In this document: one piece after another, positions 1 through 12,230 of the stretch
Layout of the letters: each line of letters opens with the position of its first letter
Numbering within the stretch: the stretch's first letter is position 1
NCBI GenBank assembly: GCA_028023455.1
Contig: JAQFVV010012405.1
Coordinates: forward strand, 10,844,423 to 10,908,422
DNA: 64,000 nucleotides
Source of the DNA: Epiperipatus broadwayi
Taxonomy: Eukaryota; Onychophora; Udeonychophora; Euonychophora; Peripatidae
Reading direction: 5' to 3'
Position numbers and translations under genes: made by a program
The notes under the pieces: generated by a model
Databases searched by the model: none
What the model was told of the DNA's origin: nothing
Seen by the model: only the letters and a program-made list of their open reading frames with translations

Positions 1-80
1 TGACAAGCAAACATAAAAATACTTATAATTTTAGCAGTCTTAAATATTTTTCTTAGCACAGTAAAAAACATTATTGATCA

Positions 81-368
81 TCATAAAACTAAAGCAAAGT
101 AAAAATTAGCAATAGGGCAAATAAATTCCCACAATGTTTTTCAACTATGGTCTGCATATTTAGCTAAACTATTCTAAGATAAGAATTCAATATATTTGTG
201 ATTCCAGTTATAAACTAAAAAACTTATTTTGTTCATATAGACACATATTTTCTATGCTACACGTGCAATATATATATATATATATTGAATTAAATATTTT
301 CGAAAAATATTATTATAACAAATAATATAAATGAGATCAGATCCATGTAATCAGAGGTAACTTTTAAC
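81..368. repeat. Direct repeat, copy 1 (uninterrupted)
   Basis: The block 81-205 (starting TCATAAAACTAAAGC) recurs at 1268-1393 with only a few differences, and 331-368 (ATGAGATCAGATCCAT...) recurs at 1766-1803. In this copy the two blocks are separated by about 125 bp that include a TA run. In the second copy they are separated by about 370 bp that contain a MITE-like insertion. The two copies flank the R1 repeat at 425-1250, so they could be remnants of direct terminal repeats of a non-autonomous element or a local duplication. No protein-coding potential is seen. Confidence 0.8.
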
Positions 369-424
369 CCATCCTAATTTTCATAAGAATATATTTGGAG
401 TTTTTAGAAATTCACTGCCTAGTG

Positions 425-1250
425 AATTTTCCCACAAGTATTATATGTTAAAATGCGTATTTTTCTGTATATTTTATTGTATAAAAATTTCATAAAAAAA
501 TTATGATAGATGGCAGAAAAATTTAAACAAATGCACCAATCAAAAGAATGTAAACCCCACCCTGACATGTTCATCCATTGGCCAAGGCAAGGCTGTAAAA
601 TGTTTGGTGTTTTATGATACTGTTTAAAGAAAATACTTCCAATGGCTACAAACGTGTTTATCTCCAAATTTATTATGGTTTTAGATACGTTTTTACAATA
701 ATTTAAACTATATTTAGAAGATATCAAGAAATATAAATTATTAATAACTTATTTTGAGTGGAAATACTTTATTTTCAAAAATATGATGTTATATTAGCAG
801 CTAATGTGAATATGTCCTGAAGCTATTTAGAAGCTTAGCTTCTACATAAGCAATCTACTTATACTTACGAGTATAAAAATATCACAATTTTGCAATAAAT
901 ATTTTAAAATGTTAAACTTTTAAAGCATAATTTATTAGATATAACAGAAATAAATAAATGTTTGTTCAGATTTTTAAAAATAATTCAAAATAACTAAGAC
1001 TTTGTTGATTTTGTAAACTGAAAATGATCTTTCCAAAATGGTAATGTGTAATCTTTTTGTTTTGATTACAATCTCATTTTTTAATATTTATGAAAACAAA
1101 ATGTGAACATTTAAATTTTATCTCAGTAGTAAACAAAAATTTCTATCAAATGAAGTCAAATTTATTATTTTCTGATTAGTAATAATCATTTAATCATACA
1201 TTTTATATTCATATGTGAGACAAAGAAAAATGTCAAAAAAGGATCAAAAT
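425..1250 (+). repeat. Dispersed repeat family R1, copy 1
   Basis: Most of this segment matches the reverse complement of 46876-47700 at what looks like 75-85% identity with small indels. Shared landmarks are TTTATTATGGTTTTAG near 670, GATATCAAGAAATATAAATT near 721, the ACTTACGAGTA block near 863, and ACAAAATGTGAACATTTAAA near 1097. No open frame is conserved between the copies, and the 102-codon minus frame at 419-727 is not kept in the other copy. I do not recognise the family. It could be a non-autonomous DNA transposon or a decayed fragment of a larger element. Confidence 0.75.
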
Positions 1251-1267
1251 TATGGGATATTGATACA

Positions 1268-1803
1268 TCATAAAACTAAAGCAAAGTGAAAATTAGCAAT
1301 AGGGCAAATAAATTCCCACAATGGTTTTCAACTATGGTCTGCAATATTTAGCTAAACTATTCTATGGTAAGAATTCAATATATTTGTGATTCTGATTATT
1401 AGTTTATTACAATTCAGAAACATCACGCTATATAAAATAAATATCTCATTTACATACGTTTAATTTCATTTAAAAATGACATATCATAAATTCTAGTAAA
1501 TTTTGCAGGAGTCATTCATTCAGACATAGTAAAAGTAATTTAAAGTGATTGTTTAATATCTTCATGCTCTCATTTCCAGTACTTAAGATTTCCCCATACA
1601 TAAACATTTGGGTTGAAAGAATAGGTGGATTTATTCTATTCTTTCACAAAGACTTTATCTTGTATTGGAAAGTGAGGGTATTCATTTATTGTTAAGATTC
1701 ACAAAGCACATGTGCATTAGCTTGAAAAGCTGATTAAGAGATTATTATTAGAACAAAGAATAGAAATGAGATCAGATCCATATAATCAGAGGTAACTTTT
1801 AAC
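1268..1803. repeat. Direct repeat, copy 2 (interrupted)
   Basis: This is the second copy of the segment at 81-368. Its left block is 1268-1393 and its right block 1766-1803. Between them lies sequence related to foldback F2 (about 1405-1735), absent from copy 1, so the duplication probably predates the insertion or the element inserted into only one copy. Confidence 0.75.
1405..1735. mobile_element. MITE-like element of the F2 family
   Basis: This stretch matches the units of the foldback at 23811-24524 in order. Shared blocks are CTATATAAAATAAAT (1430), TCATTCATTCAGACAT (1511), CATTTCCAGTACTTA near 1571, CATTTGGGTTGAAAGAATA (1605) and AGCTTGAAAAGCTGATTA near the right end. It is about 330 bp, has no coding capacity, and sits between the halves of the interrupted direct repeat. 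The exact ends and target duplication are unclear because the terminal sequence is decayed. Confidence 0.6.
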
Positions 1804-2454
1804 TTTTGATGTTATCAAGAAACTATCAATTACTATTAACTGACAATCATTGAGGATAAACAAGTTTTCTCATTAACCTATAATAGTGTCTTGTTAGAGT
1901 GTTTTGGTTAAAGTAAAAAAGGTCATCTTTTATTTCAAACCCAAATTCTTATAAGGATTTAAACCCAGAATGCTATTTTATATACATAATGAATATTACC
2001 CTTTGTTAAATTAAAAATTATTACATTTTATTTACTCTTAAATAATTTACAGCATTAATGTCCAATAAACCTTTTTATATTGATATTTGTTAAGTTCCAT
2101 TTTTTAACTTTCAACCTCTTTTATTGGAGATGATTTTTATTTTTAAATATAAACTTACAGAAATTAAGACAAAATGTGTTAATGATTTGTAAGTGGAATA
2201 TGGCCAAGTCTTTTTAGTTATGTAAAGATATCAAATATAATTTGTAAAAATACAATGTAGTGGTAAACAAAGTAAGATCGATGGTGAATAAAATAGTATT
2301 TGAGAAACAACATGCAGCTTACTTAGCCTTTTCTGAAATGACTGTATAAATATTATCTTCTAAAACATTAGCATATTTTTGTTTACCAAATTCTGCAAAG
2401 ATAGGTTTAAAATGTAACAAATATACTATAATGGTCAGGAAATGATTGACTACT
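1804..2454. other. AT-rich sequence, no feature seen
   Basis: Unstructured AT-rich DNA with frequent stops in all frames. I see no gene, RNA or clear repeat here. Confidence 0.5.
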
Positions 2455-4235
2455 TAGGTATCTACCATACAGGGTATCACTAGGCCATTTGAACCTAGAA
2501 CATTTATATAGTAGGCAGATATGTATTGTTAAGATCCAATTTTATTTTATTATTGACCATTAGTCCATGCCACTAGTTCTAGGAAATGCAGAGATTTATA
2601 ATAAATACTTATTTAAAATATTTCAATAAAGGTAAATTTAAAATAAAAAATAAAATAAGCCACTGCCAGTAATAATACATAAAAAAACATTTATTGACAC
2701 ACATATATAAATTTAAATTTGGGGAATTAATTTATCTCACTTTAATATGTTATTATTTTAATTTTAGTTAAAATCCCCATAGTTGGACAGTTTATATAAT
2801 ATTTTTATTTTAGAATGTTGAGTATAAATAGGCTACATAGACTATCCAATTACAAACTTTTCAAAAACATTCAACCTCAGGTTAAAAGTTTGTAGCCAAA
2901 CCAATGATTGTTTCCTGATATACAGATGCAAACAATGCAATATCAAGATGCTAGCATAGAACCACACTAACAGGAATGTGCATCTGCAGCATGATATTAT
3001 TTGAAAGAAATGATCCTCATCCAATACAGGAATGTAGATCTATCTGGAAAAGGAATCATGTATATAAAATACTAAAGAGAAATGCTATGTATGGATGGGA
3101 GAGTAGTACTTTGCCAACTTATAATCCCTATCCATAGAGCTAAAGAAAACGAATGTTGCAGGAAATACTCTGCATCTATTGCAACACAATGACTGCACTT
3201 TAGGGTCATGCATTCAGTTGGACATGTTTGCCCTGTATGCTAACACACTTCACATTACATTGATATAAACACCCACATATTCTTACACCAGCATTGACCT
3301 AACTATGAAACAAATAGTCTGAAATTAAACACCTTTAAACTAACATAAATGATTCTAAATATATAACATTATTAATTAAATTGCTCATCATAAGGTGCCG
3401 CATTGACAACAATAACTTAAAAGCCATATGGGTAAATATGTTTAGACACTCAGCATGAAGTGTCATATTTACCAATATATATCAAGTGGCTGTGCATGTA
3501 TAGGCATATATATATATATAACTAACATAAACGTTAACAAATCTATGCAGCCATCTATACCCAACTTAAATTTAATAATTTAATTAACACATAATAATAA
3601 ATGAAAGAAAAAGAAATGAAAATGATTAATTTGCAAACTTAATACATAAAAAAAATAATAATTGATTTAGAGTTCTTTTAAGTCAGATAAGAGTTACACT
3701 TTAGGTTAATAATTGAAAGCTTGTTTAAAGTTCATACAGAATAAATGAAAGAGTTCATACTTTCCATGAGAGGTCCAAAGTTTGTCTTGTCCATGGTGTG
3801 TTGCACTCATCCAACCAAAGTCCATTTAATATTTCTGGGAAGACTGGTTCATTGTTTTATGCCATTCAGTAATCATTAGTTTGGAGGCTGCCTCAGCTGG
3901 TTGTCAGGAAATTAAATCTATTGCAAGACTCCGACATCATGGAGTCTCTAATACACTACAGTTCATATGTAGATTAATAGTCAGATTGTAACAACAACTC
4001 ATGAATTCCATAAATTTTATTTTTTATATTTTTATAGCCTCTTATCAACATTTTTACAGATCCCTTGAACATGACGTCACTGATCCTAAGGTCCAGATGT
4101 TTTTGTTTTGGCCTGTGTGTGCTTGGTGCTTCCATTGGTCAATCTTTAATTTCATTCTCCTATCTGACCTTTATTATTTAAGTACTCCAAGGGCTAGTTT
4201 GTTTTACATTTAATTAATAAAACAATCATTTTCAT
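2455..4235 (+). repeat. Dispersed repeat family R2, copy 1
   Basis: This region aligns along its length with 30650-32590. Shared landmarks in the same order include CATTTGAACCTAGAA (2486), AATAAGCCACTGCCAGTAA (2655), AATGTTGAGTATA near 2814, TCATCATAAGG (3386), ATACCCAACTTAAATTTAAT (3558) and CCTATCTGACC with GGCTAGTTTG near the right end. Lengths are about 1.8 and 1.9 kb. No shared open frame is evident. The 70-codon frame at 4001-4213 is not kept in the other copy. The family is not recognised. Confidence 0.7.
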
Positions 4236-5799
4236 TTACTATGATGAAACATGATTCTTAAAATAGAAATTCATTAACATTTATTTCTATTTTCTTTTAT
4301 ATAACTTTTTTACTAAAATATTTATCTATCTTTGGATGTTTACTTTTTTAAAAAATTTCTTTCTTTTAAATACCTTTTTTAAAAAAAAAAATAGTTTTAG
4401 AGTTTTCCATCTGTTGGAAAATATATGTTAAACATAACTCTTTTAATTTTCTTTTAATTTTTAATAAATCAATTATATTTATGATTTATTTACGGTCTTG
4501 TTTTAATTTTAATTTTAAAATAATATAACGCATATGTATACCATTACAATATATATATTGTTTACCTGATCAAGAAAATTTATTTGGAATAAATAAAATA
4601 TTATCTGCAAAACAATTTTTGTTAAACAAACATCGCCCCCTTCCCAGTTTATCAAATAATATGTCCAACTAAATTAATATAAAAATTTGAAATAGATTAT
4701 AAAGTCTGATAAATTATTATATACCTGAATTTGAATTTTAAATGCTCTGGGGAATTTATTTGCAGATTCCGCTTTATGTCAAAAGAATTAATTTAACAAA
4801 GGTGTGTATTAATATTTAAATATTGAAAAAAAAATATTAAAATTACCACTTAATAATTTAACGATATAACTTATCTAGTATATATAGTAATAATTTAACG
4901 ATATATGATAATATATAAGCATTGGTTTTAATATAAAAGCTTTTTTATGTTTGACCTTAAAATTGATGGTGTTTATTTTTTAAATATATATAATAAACTA
5001 AAAATATAATATCTTAATTTCTGCGACGATCTTAAGTTGCAAAACTATCTCCTACACTCTTACTTTTTATATGTTTTATTTTTTATTCTTTTTTTTTGCT
5101 TGTTTGTTTTGTCGGAGGTATAAAATAATCATTTTTATTCAGTGATTTTATAATTCCCTATAGTTTTGATATAATGATTGATATTAACATTATAAATATT
5201 TTATGCAGATTATTAACTCCTTTTATAATTAACTACTGAGAAATTAAAATAAAATAAAAAACACTATTCGCAGGATTACGGTTTTAAGGATCTGTCTTTT
5301 AATAACCTGTACTAATATTTAAAGGCATGACTTTTACAATTGAAATAATTCCCATCGGAGAAGAAATAAAGGTAAATAATTAGAATGATAAAATGTACTA
5401 AAGCAATTTTTATTTAAATAATTTTTCTTCACCAAAAAATGTTTATTTTGGTAAAATGGTTTGAAATCAATAAAAAATTTATGTGTGATTTTAAATTTAA
5501 TAAATTATATTTAATAACAAAATTTAACTTCTAATAAAAATAATCATGAGAGTTGTTATTTTGCGAAACAAATATATTCTTATTTTTTAAACATTGCACA
5601 AGCCTCTATTATTCACTTGAACTTGAGATCTTTAAAAACATATTTATATTTAATATATAATAACGATATTAAGTACGATTTAAAATGTTACAATTTATTA
5701 TACAACAATAAACAAGTTTAAAACAAGACGTTAATTCTGTTCATTTTTTTCACATATTTCTTTAATTAAAGGATACTTTTACTCTTTTTTTAACAAAAG
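4236..5799. other. AT-rich intergenic or intronic DNA
   Basis: Very AT-rich with homopolymer runs. A short block containing AATTTAACGATATA is repeated in tandem near 4855-4905. No gene or recognisable element is seen. Confidence 0.5.
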
Positions 5800-5871
5800 A
5801 GTTGGTGGCCTAGCGGTTAGCATAGCTGCCTTCCAAGTAACCCGGGTTCGTTTCCAGGTCAAAGCTTTGAC
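5800..5871 (+). pseudogene. tRNA-Gly(UCC)-derived pseudogene or SINE head
   Basis: The sequence closely resembles animal tRNA-Gly(UCC). It has the acceptor/D-arm segment GTTGGTGGCCTAGCGGTTAG, the anticodon-loop segment GCTGCCTTCCAAG (anticodon TCC), and the T-arm CCCGGGTTCGTTTCC. The 3' strand of the anticodon stem and part of the variable region are missing (about 5 nt), and the T stem and acceptor closure are imperfect. It should therefore not fold as a functional tRNA. The polymerase III A-box and B-box segments are still recognisable, as expected for a tRNA pseudogene or a tRNA-derived SINE. No SINE body or poly-A/simple tail is clear downstream. Confidence 0.75.
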
Positions 5872-6017
5872 ATAAAGATAAAAATATTATTTTTTTTAAT
5901 ATATATATAACTATGGAAGATTATATATTTGTCTTGGAAAATATTTTTACCTATGTACTGAATGCATAATTATTTATTTGGTAGTCAAAATTTAAAAAAT
6001 ATTTAAAATATTTAACT

Positions 6018-6029
6018 AAAACATTTATT
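6018..6029. repeat. 12-bp flanking duplication, left
   Basis: AAAACATTTATT here is repeated exactly at 6971-6982, on either side of foldback element F1. This is the expected signature of a target-site duplication. Confidence 0.6.
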
Positions 6030-6970
6030 AAACAAAGGTAAAACTCTCCATACAGTAGTGCCACCCCTGTGCCAAACAGAGTACTGAATGGATTCCAGAA
6101 GGCTTGTGCATAAAATCCCTATCTAGTACCTAATCATCCAATATCCCCAGACTAGTTTCTGGCTTGTGGCCAACATCAGTGAGGAGCTTGGATCTGAGAG
6201 CACTGCACCTAGATTTTAGGATCTAATGCAACCCTCCAGCAGCCACCTTTTAACTCTACTTTACTACAAAACTATGAGAATAAAATTGAAAACACAATAA
6301 TATTTTCAATCTAAGCTCAATAGCTTATATAGTCATATGGGTCTGAACTCAATTCAGCACCCATACATTTTGGTGTCTTTGGCTCTTAAACAACCATAGC
6401 CACCACTATCCTATTAGGCAGGATTGGTGTTAAACCACTAAACATCACATGATCACCATCTCTATACTAGCACATAATTGTTGTAAACAAAGACAAAACT
6501 CTCCATACAGTAGTGCCACCCTGTGCCAAACAGAGTAATCAATGGATTCCAGAAGGCTTGCGCATAAAATCCCTATCTAGTGCCTACTCATCCAATATCC
6601 ACAGACCCATATGACTATATAAGCTATTGAGCTTAGATTGAAAATATTATTGTGTTTTCAATTTTATTCTCATAGTTTTGTAGTAAAGTAGAGTTAAAAG
6701 GTGGCTGCTGGAGGGTTGCATTAGATCCTAAGATCTAGGTGCAGTGCTCTCAGATCCATGGCTTCTCACTGATGATGGCCACAAGCCAGAAACTAGTCTG
6801 GGGATATTGGATGAGTAGGCACTAGATAGGGATTTTATGCACAAGCCTTCTGGCATCCATTGATTACTCTGTTTGGCACAGGGTGGCACTACTGTATGGA
6901 GAGTTTTGCCTTTGTTTACAACAATTATGTGCTAGTATAGAGATGGTGATCATGTGATGTTTAGTGGTTT
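6030..6970. mobile_element. Foldback element F1, copy 1
   Basis: A 0.94-kb inverted-repeat element. The left end (ACTCTCCATACAGTAGTGCC at 6042) returns as its reverse complement near 6885-6905, and 6034-6345 pairs with about 6605-6910. The middle is rearranged. 6490-6600 repeats the left end in direct orientation, and 6430-6490 is the inverse of 6910-6970. No open frame of note exists, so the element is non-autonomous. An exact 12-bp direct repeat flanks it. Related copies lie at 51235-51905 and 57784-57858. The class of transposase is unknown. Confidence 0.8.
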
Positions 6971-6982
6971 AAAACATTTATT
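6971..6982. repeat. 12-bp flanking duplication, right
   Basis: Exact copy of 6018-6029, immediately after the right end of F1. Confidence 0.6.
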
Positions 6983-8825
6983 CCTTTTTACTGAAAATGA
7001 CATAAAAATTATAAAGAAAATAGTTGTCAATGTATAACATTTTCTCAAATATATTAAATTTTCCTTCCACAGAAATATTTGTTCCCCTTGTTTATGATAC
7101 CAAACATTAAATTATCAAATTTTTTGAATCCTTAAATATTATATAAATCTTCAATGTTAATAAAATTTAGATAGAATTTAACTTAAATTTTAACCTTATA
7201 AAAATGTAACTTTAATGTTTATTTTATTTGGAAAAATTTTGAATTATTTTTTAGAAATGTAATTTTACAACAAAAAATATTTTTAAACTAATATTTTAAA
7301 GTAAAACAATAATCTTACTAAACCTAGTTACATAGACCAATGTTTTTTTTTTCTTATAGGATAGTTATCATGTCATCAATGAAAATATTAAATTAAAAAA
7401 AATATATTTGTTTTAACTCACTTTTTAAAACCCAAATGAATTGTTGTAGATAAAGCTAAAAAAATTCTATTTAAAATATATGTTATAGTCAACATGAATC
7501 CATTTCTTTTCAGCCTATTACAACTTATGTCTACACTGTTTTGAATATGATTTGTTTTCTTCTAAAAATAAATATTTAAAAATAATAACTGAAATGAATA
7601 ACATTATTCTTCAAAACAAACAATTATTATGCAAACAACCTGAAAATTAGTAATAAATATGTAAATGTTACAGAAAATAAACATTTTCATTTTTGAAAGC
7701 TAATAAAAAATTGTATACATGGAAAAGTACTTGCAAGCACTCTCATTCAAAGAAAACAAGAAACTATTAATCAGCAAAGTAGTTGACTCTCTTTATAGTA
7801 CACCAATCTATATAATATTTGCATCCTGATTTTTTTTTAAATTAATAAATCAATATTATTTTGGGTCCAGTGTTTGCTCTCAAAAAAAAAACACAAAACT
7901 TTCAAAAGGATGCTTAAGATAAATTCCAGATAGTAAATTAAAGTTGCAAAACAATAGAACCACCAGTCACACTGACATATCACATTCAGTGCTTAGAATT
8001 CTTATTGATGTGTTTTTATATTAACTTGTAAACCCTCACCTATAGTGAAAATTAGTTGGAAGGTTTTTCAAAAAAAATACTGTGGTCTCACAACTTTAGA
8101 TCATAATATTAATGTTATCCTAAATGATAATGATCTATATCTCTTTTTTATAAAATACATTTTAATACTATTGATTTTAAAATTTAAAAAAAAAATTAAA
8201 GAGGTTGGCATCTTTAGAATTGTGGACAAGATCACAAGATATCTTCTTTGTTTTTTTTAATAAAATAAAATAACCCAGAGAGAGTTTGCTTTCTTCAATT
8301 CTACCTTTCTCAAGAAGATGCTGAAAAATAATTTAAAATAATTTTTTGTTTATTTATAAAGTATTCTTCATTATTTTTACACACAGGTAAATTTTCAATT
8401 TATTCATTTATGTTATATTTTTAGAAATAGATGTTAATAAATATGACTGTAATATAAAGAAAAAAGTGAAAGTATTTCTTATATCAATATCTGTCAAAAT
8501 TGACTTGGTTTTAAGGTATTGTAATTTTTGTAAGAAAATATCAGATTTTTAAAAAAAATGATTGAGTTATAAATCTACCTTCATTCTTTAAAAAAAAAAA
8601 CAACGTTAAAATATAAACTAATTTATTTAGTTTAATTTTAGTGTTCGACATAAATGTCTGTGATGACATTTATGTTACATTGTTATATTTACAGATCAGT
8701 TTTTAAATATTTAAAATGATTGTAAATGTAATGTTTTAGTACATTATTTGCTTATAAAATTAAATTAAAAAGAAATCAAGTTCAACTTATTGAGTTTTAG
8801 TATAAAATAAAGATGTTATAAAAAA
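6983..8825. other. AT-rich DNA with one small hairpin
   Basis: No gene is seen. A perfect 11-bp inverted repeat (ACATAAATGTC, loop TGTGAT, GACATTTATGT) lies at 8648-8675. The 71-codon frame at 8045-8260 is low-complexity Lys/Ile/Leu sequence without recognisable features. Confidence 0.5.
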
Positions 8826-9177
8826 AACAGAAAGGTTGATCATTTCCAAAAACTCTTACCAGATGGAATAATAGAATATATGTTTTGTGGAAATGTGAGA
8901 TTTTTTTTAATAGTAAAAGGGAGTTATGTAGTAAAGATGGATTGCAATCAGCAAAATGAGAAAGTGAAGCATTAGGAAGGTTGATTTATAAAAAATATTA
9001 TAGTTTGGGAAACTTATAAAGGAATGGTAAACTTTTAAATTACAGTATTGTCAAAAAGAGGTTAAGAATAAACAGGATGTAAGAAGTAAACAAAGGGTAG
9101 CTGATTTAGATATAGCTAATTACAAATGTAATAGAAAAGAGTCAGAAGATATTTATAAAAGGATAGTAAGAAAAGAA

Positions 9178-9890
9178 GAAATTATTAAAATTGTATATTT
9201 CAATATGCAGGGTGTAGGAGACCAGAAAAGTAGCTGGAATTAAACAAAGCAGTTGAAAATGAAAAGCTTGAGGTATTAGCAGCAATGAAAACACATCTGA
9301 CCAAAGAAGAACCTATACTTAAAGACTTGATATGTCAGGGTATAAATAGAAAAAAAAAAGAAAAAAGGGATGGTGGTATAAGATTTATGTCAAAAAACAT
9401 TTGAATATTGTAAAGTATCAAGAACATTTATGGTTATTGGCTTAAAACATTTGTGGTCTGAGATAAGGTTAGAAAGATAACACTGGATGGTGGCTATAGT
9501 GTAGGTGGCCACTAAAGATAATAAAATTATAATGGAATGAAACAGTAGCATATATAAATGCCTAATTAAGGATATACAGAGTTTCAAAAAAGAGAAGGAA
9601 AATATTGGTTATAGGGGATATGAAAAAGCATATTGAAGAAATTAATGATATGGCAACAACAATGGACAGCTTTTTTAAAACATTTTGTCAGAAAGTAAAT
9701 TTGAGCACTGGAAATTTATCAAATATCCATGAGGGACAATACACATGGTATAGAAATAATATATTTCACACAATAGATTATGTATTAGTAAAGAAAGAGG
9801 GAATGAATAAAGTACAGAAAATGAAAGTGTTTGATAATAAAGAGAGAATATGTAAAAGTGATCATATTTTATTTAATAATAGAAATGGTT
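9178..9890 (+). pseudogene. APE endonuclease domain of LINE-A (pseudogene)
   Basis: Near 9190 the frame reads IVYFNMQGVGD, the usual start of an APE-type endonuclease (the 'FNxQG' block). At 9605-9892 an open 95-codon segment begins VIGDMKKHI (a decayed GDFN block) and includes TWYRNNIFHTIDYVLVKKE followed by KSDHILF. These correspond to the TW...IDYVLV and SDH blocks of the family, with the Asp and the Asp-His pair still present. Between the two parts the frame is broken by several stops, so no active nuclease is predicted. Confidence 0.75.
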
Positions 9891-10734
9891 AGTAATGTGA
9901 TGGAAAATAGTAATAAAATAGAAAGGATTGTGAAAGATATGGATGGAGAATGAATGATAAGAATAAATTTAAAAAATATAAATTAAAAGTAGGAAAAAAA
10001 TAATAGAAGAGCTTGTTGGAGGTGAATATAAAGACTGATGTGGTAAAATAGAAAAGTGGCAAATGGGGTTTTAGGTGAGAATATTCAGAAAAATAAAAGT
10101 AATAATAAAGTGAAAATTAATAATAGTGTAAAAGAAAGGGAAAAACATGCTTAAGAATAAAAATGTGCTATTAAAAAAAGAGAGGGAAAATGATGTTAAT
10201 ATTAAATGGGAAAATTATTTTTTAAAAAAATTGCCTAAAATAGATAATTATATATAGAGAAGAAAATAAATAGTAGGTTATTGGAGGATATTAATAAAAG
10301 TGGAAAGATGAGAGTAAAAAATTTGGTAATATATTTAAAAAAATGAGAAAAAGGAAGAGAGAAATAGTATTACTAAATGGTGAGGGGAAAAAATGTAGCT
10401 CTAAAGCAGAATTAGAGACAATCTTAAATAAGTGGGCAATGGATGTAGAAAAGATGTTAGATGTGAAAGACAGAGTGATAATAAACATAAAAAAATATAG
10501 TAATGGAAATATTATGTTTACTGAAAATAAATTGAATGATACAGGAAAAAAATGAGTAGCAGAGAGGCAAGAGGCTTAGATAGATGGGTAGCAGAGATGG
10601 TAATGAATTTGGGAAATGGGGCAAAATTTAGGCTATTATTATGTTTTAATAAGGTGGCACAGAAGAGAGAAGTTTTAGATAGCTGAAATAATACAAGAGG
10701 AAGACTACTATTTAAAGGGTAAGGTAAGAATCAT

Positions 10735-11720
10735 AAGAAGTTAAACAATTATAGACCGATAGTGGTAACATGTGTTATATAAAGTTTTGGCATATATGGT
10801 AGCCGGAAAGGTGCCAAAATGGATGGAAGAAAATAATATAGTGGGATAAATGCAAGGATATTTTAGTTCGGATATGTATATAGGAGATAGTTTGTAGCTA
10901 TACAACTTATAGATATGTGTAGAAATACAGGTAGACAGTTATATATGGTTTTATAAATATAGAGAAGGCATATAATAAAGTAAATAGAAATAGATTATGA
11001 ATAAGTTTAGTAAATTTGGGAATGGATAGAGTTTTAGTGGTTCTTATTAATATATTGTATGAAAAAGTTAATATATGCATCATTTAAAAAATATAGAATC
11101 AGTCAGAATTAAAAGTGGCATGGGGCTAAGGCAATGATGACTGACTTATGTCACCAATTTTGTTTTTGTTATATTTGAGAAAAATAAAAACAGCAATAGC
11201 ATGACTAGGAAAAGGGATATAGATATCATTAATAGATGGTAAGGAGTGTATATATTATCAGTTTTTTTATTTGCTGATGATATGTACTTTTACATAGAAA
11301 GTAGGGAAGACATGGAAGTTATGCTGAAGACTGGTACAAAAGTGGGTGAAGAGATGAGGATTAAATTTAATGAAGAAAATTCAAAAAGTAATGATGGTAA
11401 ATGCTGAGGAAAGAGAAAATATTTTTTTTTATTGGGGATATAAAGTTAAATGTGATGAATATGTATAACTATTTAGGAATCATTTTAAGTAATCAGAGAA
11501 ATTGCTTGGATAAATGGGAGAAAAAATTGATAAATGAAACAAAGAAGAGAAAAGGAATGATAAAACAATTAACTATGCTTTCATATAATAAATATGATGT
11601 AGCAAAAATCATATGGAAGTAAGTGTCAGTAGCAGGGTTAACTTATGGTAATAATGTCTTATGGGTTAGTCAAGTCATGTTATATTACTTAGAAAAAGTA
11701 CAAAGAGAAGTAGGAAGAAA
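10735..11720 (+). pseudogene. Reverse transcriptase domain of LINE-A (pseudogene)
   Basis: Recognisable RT blocks follow in order: KLNNYRPIVV near 10740 (the NYRPI block), the FADDMYFYIES catalytic block at 11270-11300 with both aspartates intact, and YNYLGIILSNQ near 11465 (the YLG block). Stops interrupt nearly every segment between them. The 73-codon frame at 11401-11622 and the 67-codon frame at 11839-12042 are pieces of this ORF and its C-terminal extension. Confidence 0.75.
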
Positions 11721-12230
11721 AGCATTAGATGTAGATATGTGCTCAGCAAAGGAGAAAATTCAAGGAGAAATGGGATGATCACATTTTTATATGAGAGATG
11801 CAAAAATCAAAATGAAAATGTTCAGTAGATTGTAATTTATGAATATTAAGAGAATATCCAAAATAGTATTTAATTGGGTTATGAGTAAAGGACAGGTGAC
11901 AAGATGGATGAGAAAAGTAGTATGGTATGCAGAAGATTTGGATAAAGACTTTATGACAGTATACCTATATAAAAGATGGAGTGATTGTGTTAGAATTGGT
12001 GTTATAGTAGCAAAGAATGGAATAGAAGAATATATGTGTTAATAAAAACTAAGGAGTTGGAGAGACAGAGAAACTATTATGGAGAGTAAAAATAGTTTAA
12101 ATACCTATGGAAATAAACAGAATATTGTGTGTGAGTTAATTCATGAAATTTTCTTTTTCTTCTTCCTTTTATTATGTATTGATTTCTATTTTTACATATA
12201 CCATTTACAATTTTTTTAAATCTTTCAGCA

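Larger units (their letters stand above)
8830..12140 (+). mobile_element. LINE-A: decayed non-LTR retrotransposon, 3'-truncated
   Basis: About 3.3 kb of A/G-rich sense strand, unlike its surroundings, carries the remains of a non-LTR retrotransposon in order: 5' region, APE-type endonuclease (about 9180-9890), reverse transcriptase (about 10735-11720) and C-terminal region (about 11820-12130). The end GGAGTTGGAGAGA...AATAAACAGAA (about 12055-12122) matches 58440-58512, where the element continues to its zinc knuckle and CACAT tail. Here it breaks off near 12140, so the zinc-knuckle part is missing. Many stops and frameshifts show that it is dead. The clade is uncertain (Jockey/CR1/L2-like groups are possible). 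Confidence 0.8.

Noticed and set aside
419-727. 102-codon minus frame in repeat R1
   Set aside because: The frame is not conserved in the other R1 copy (46876-47700). It is a chance opening.
5800-5871. Functional tRNA-Gly gene
   Set aside because: Part of the anticodon stem and variable region is missing and the stems do not close. It is kept only as a pseudogene or SINE head.
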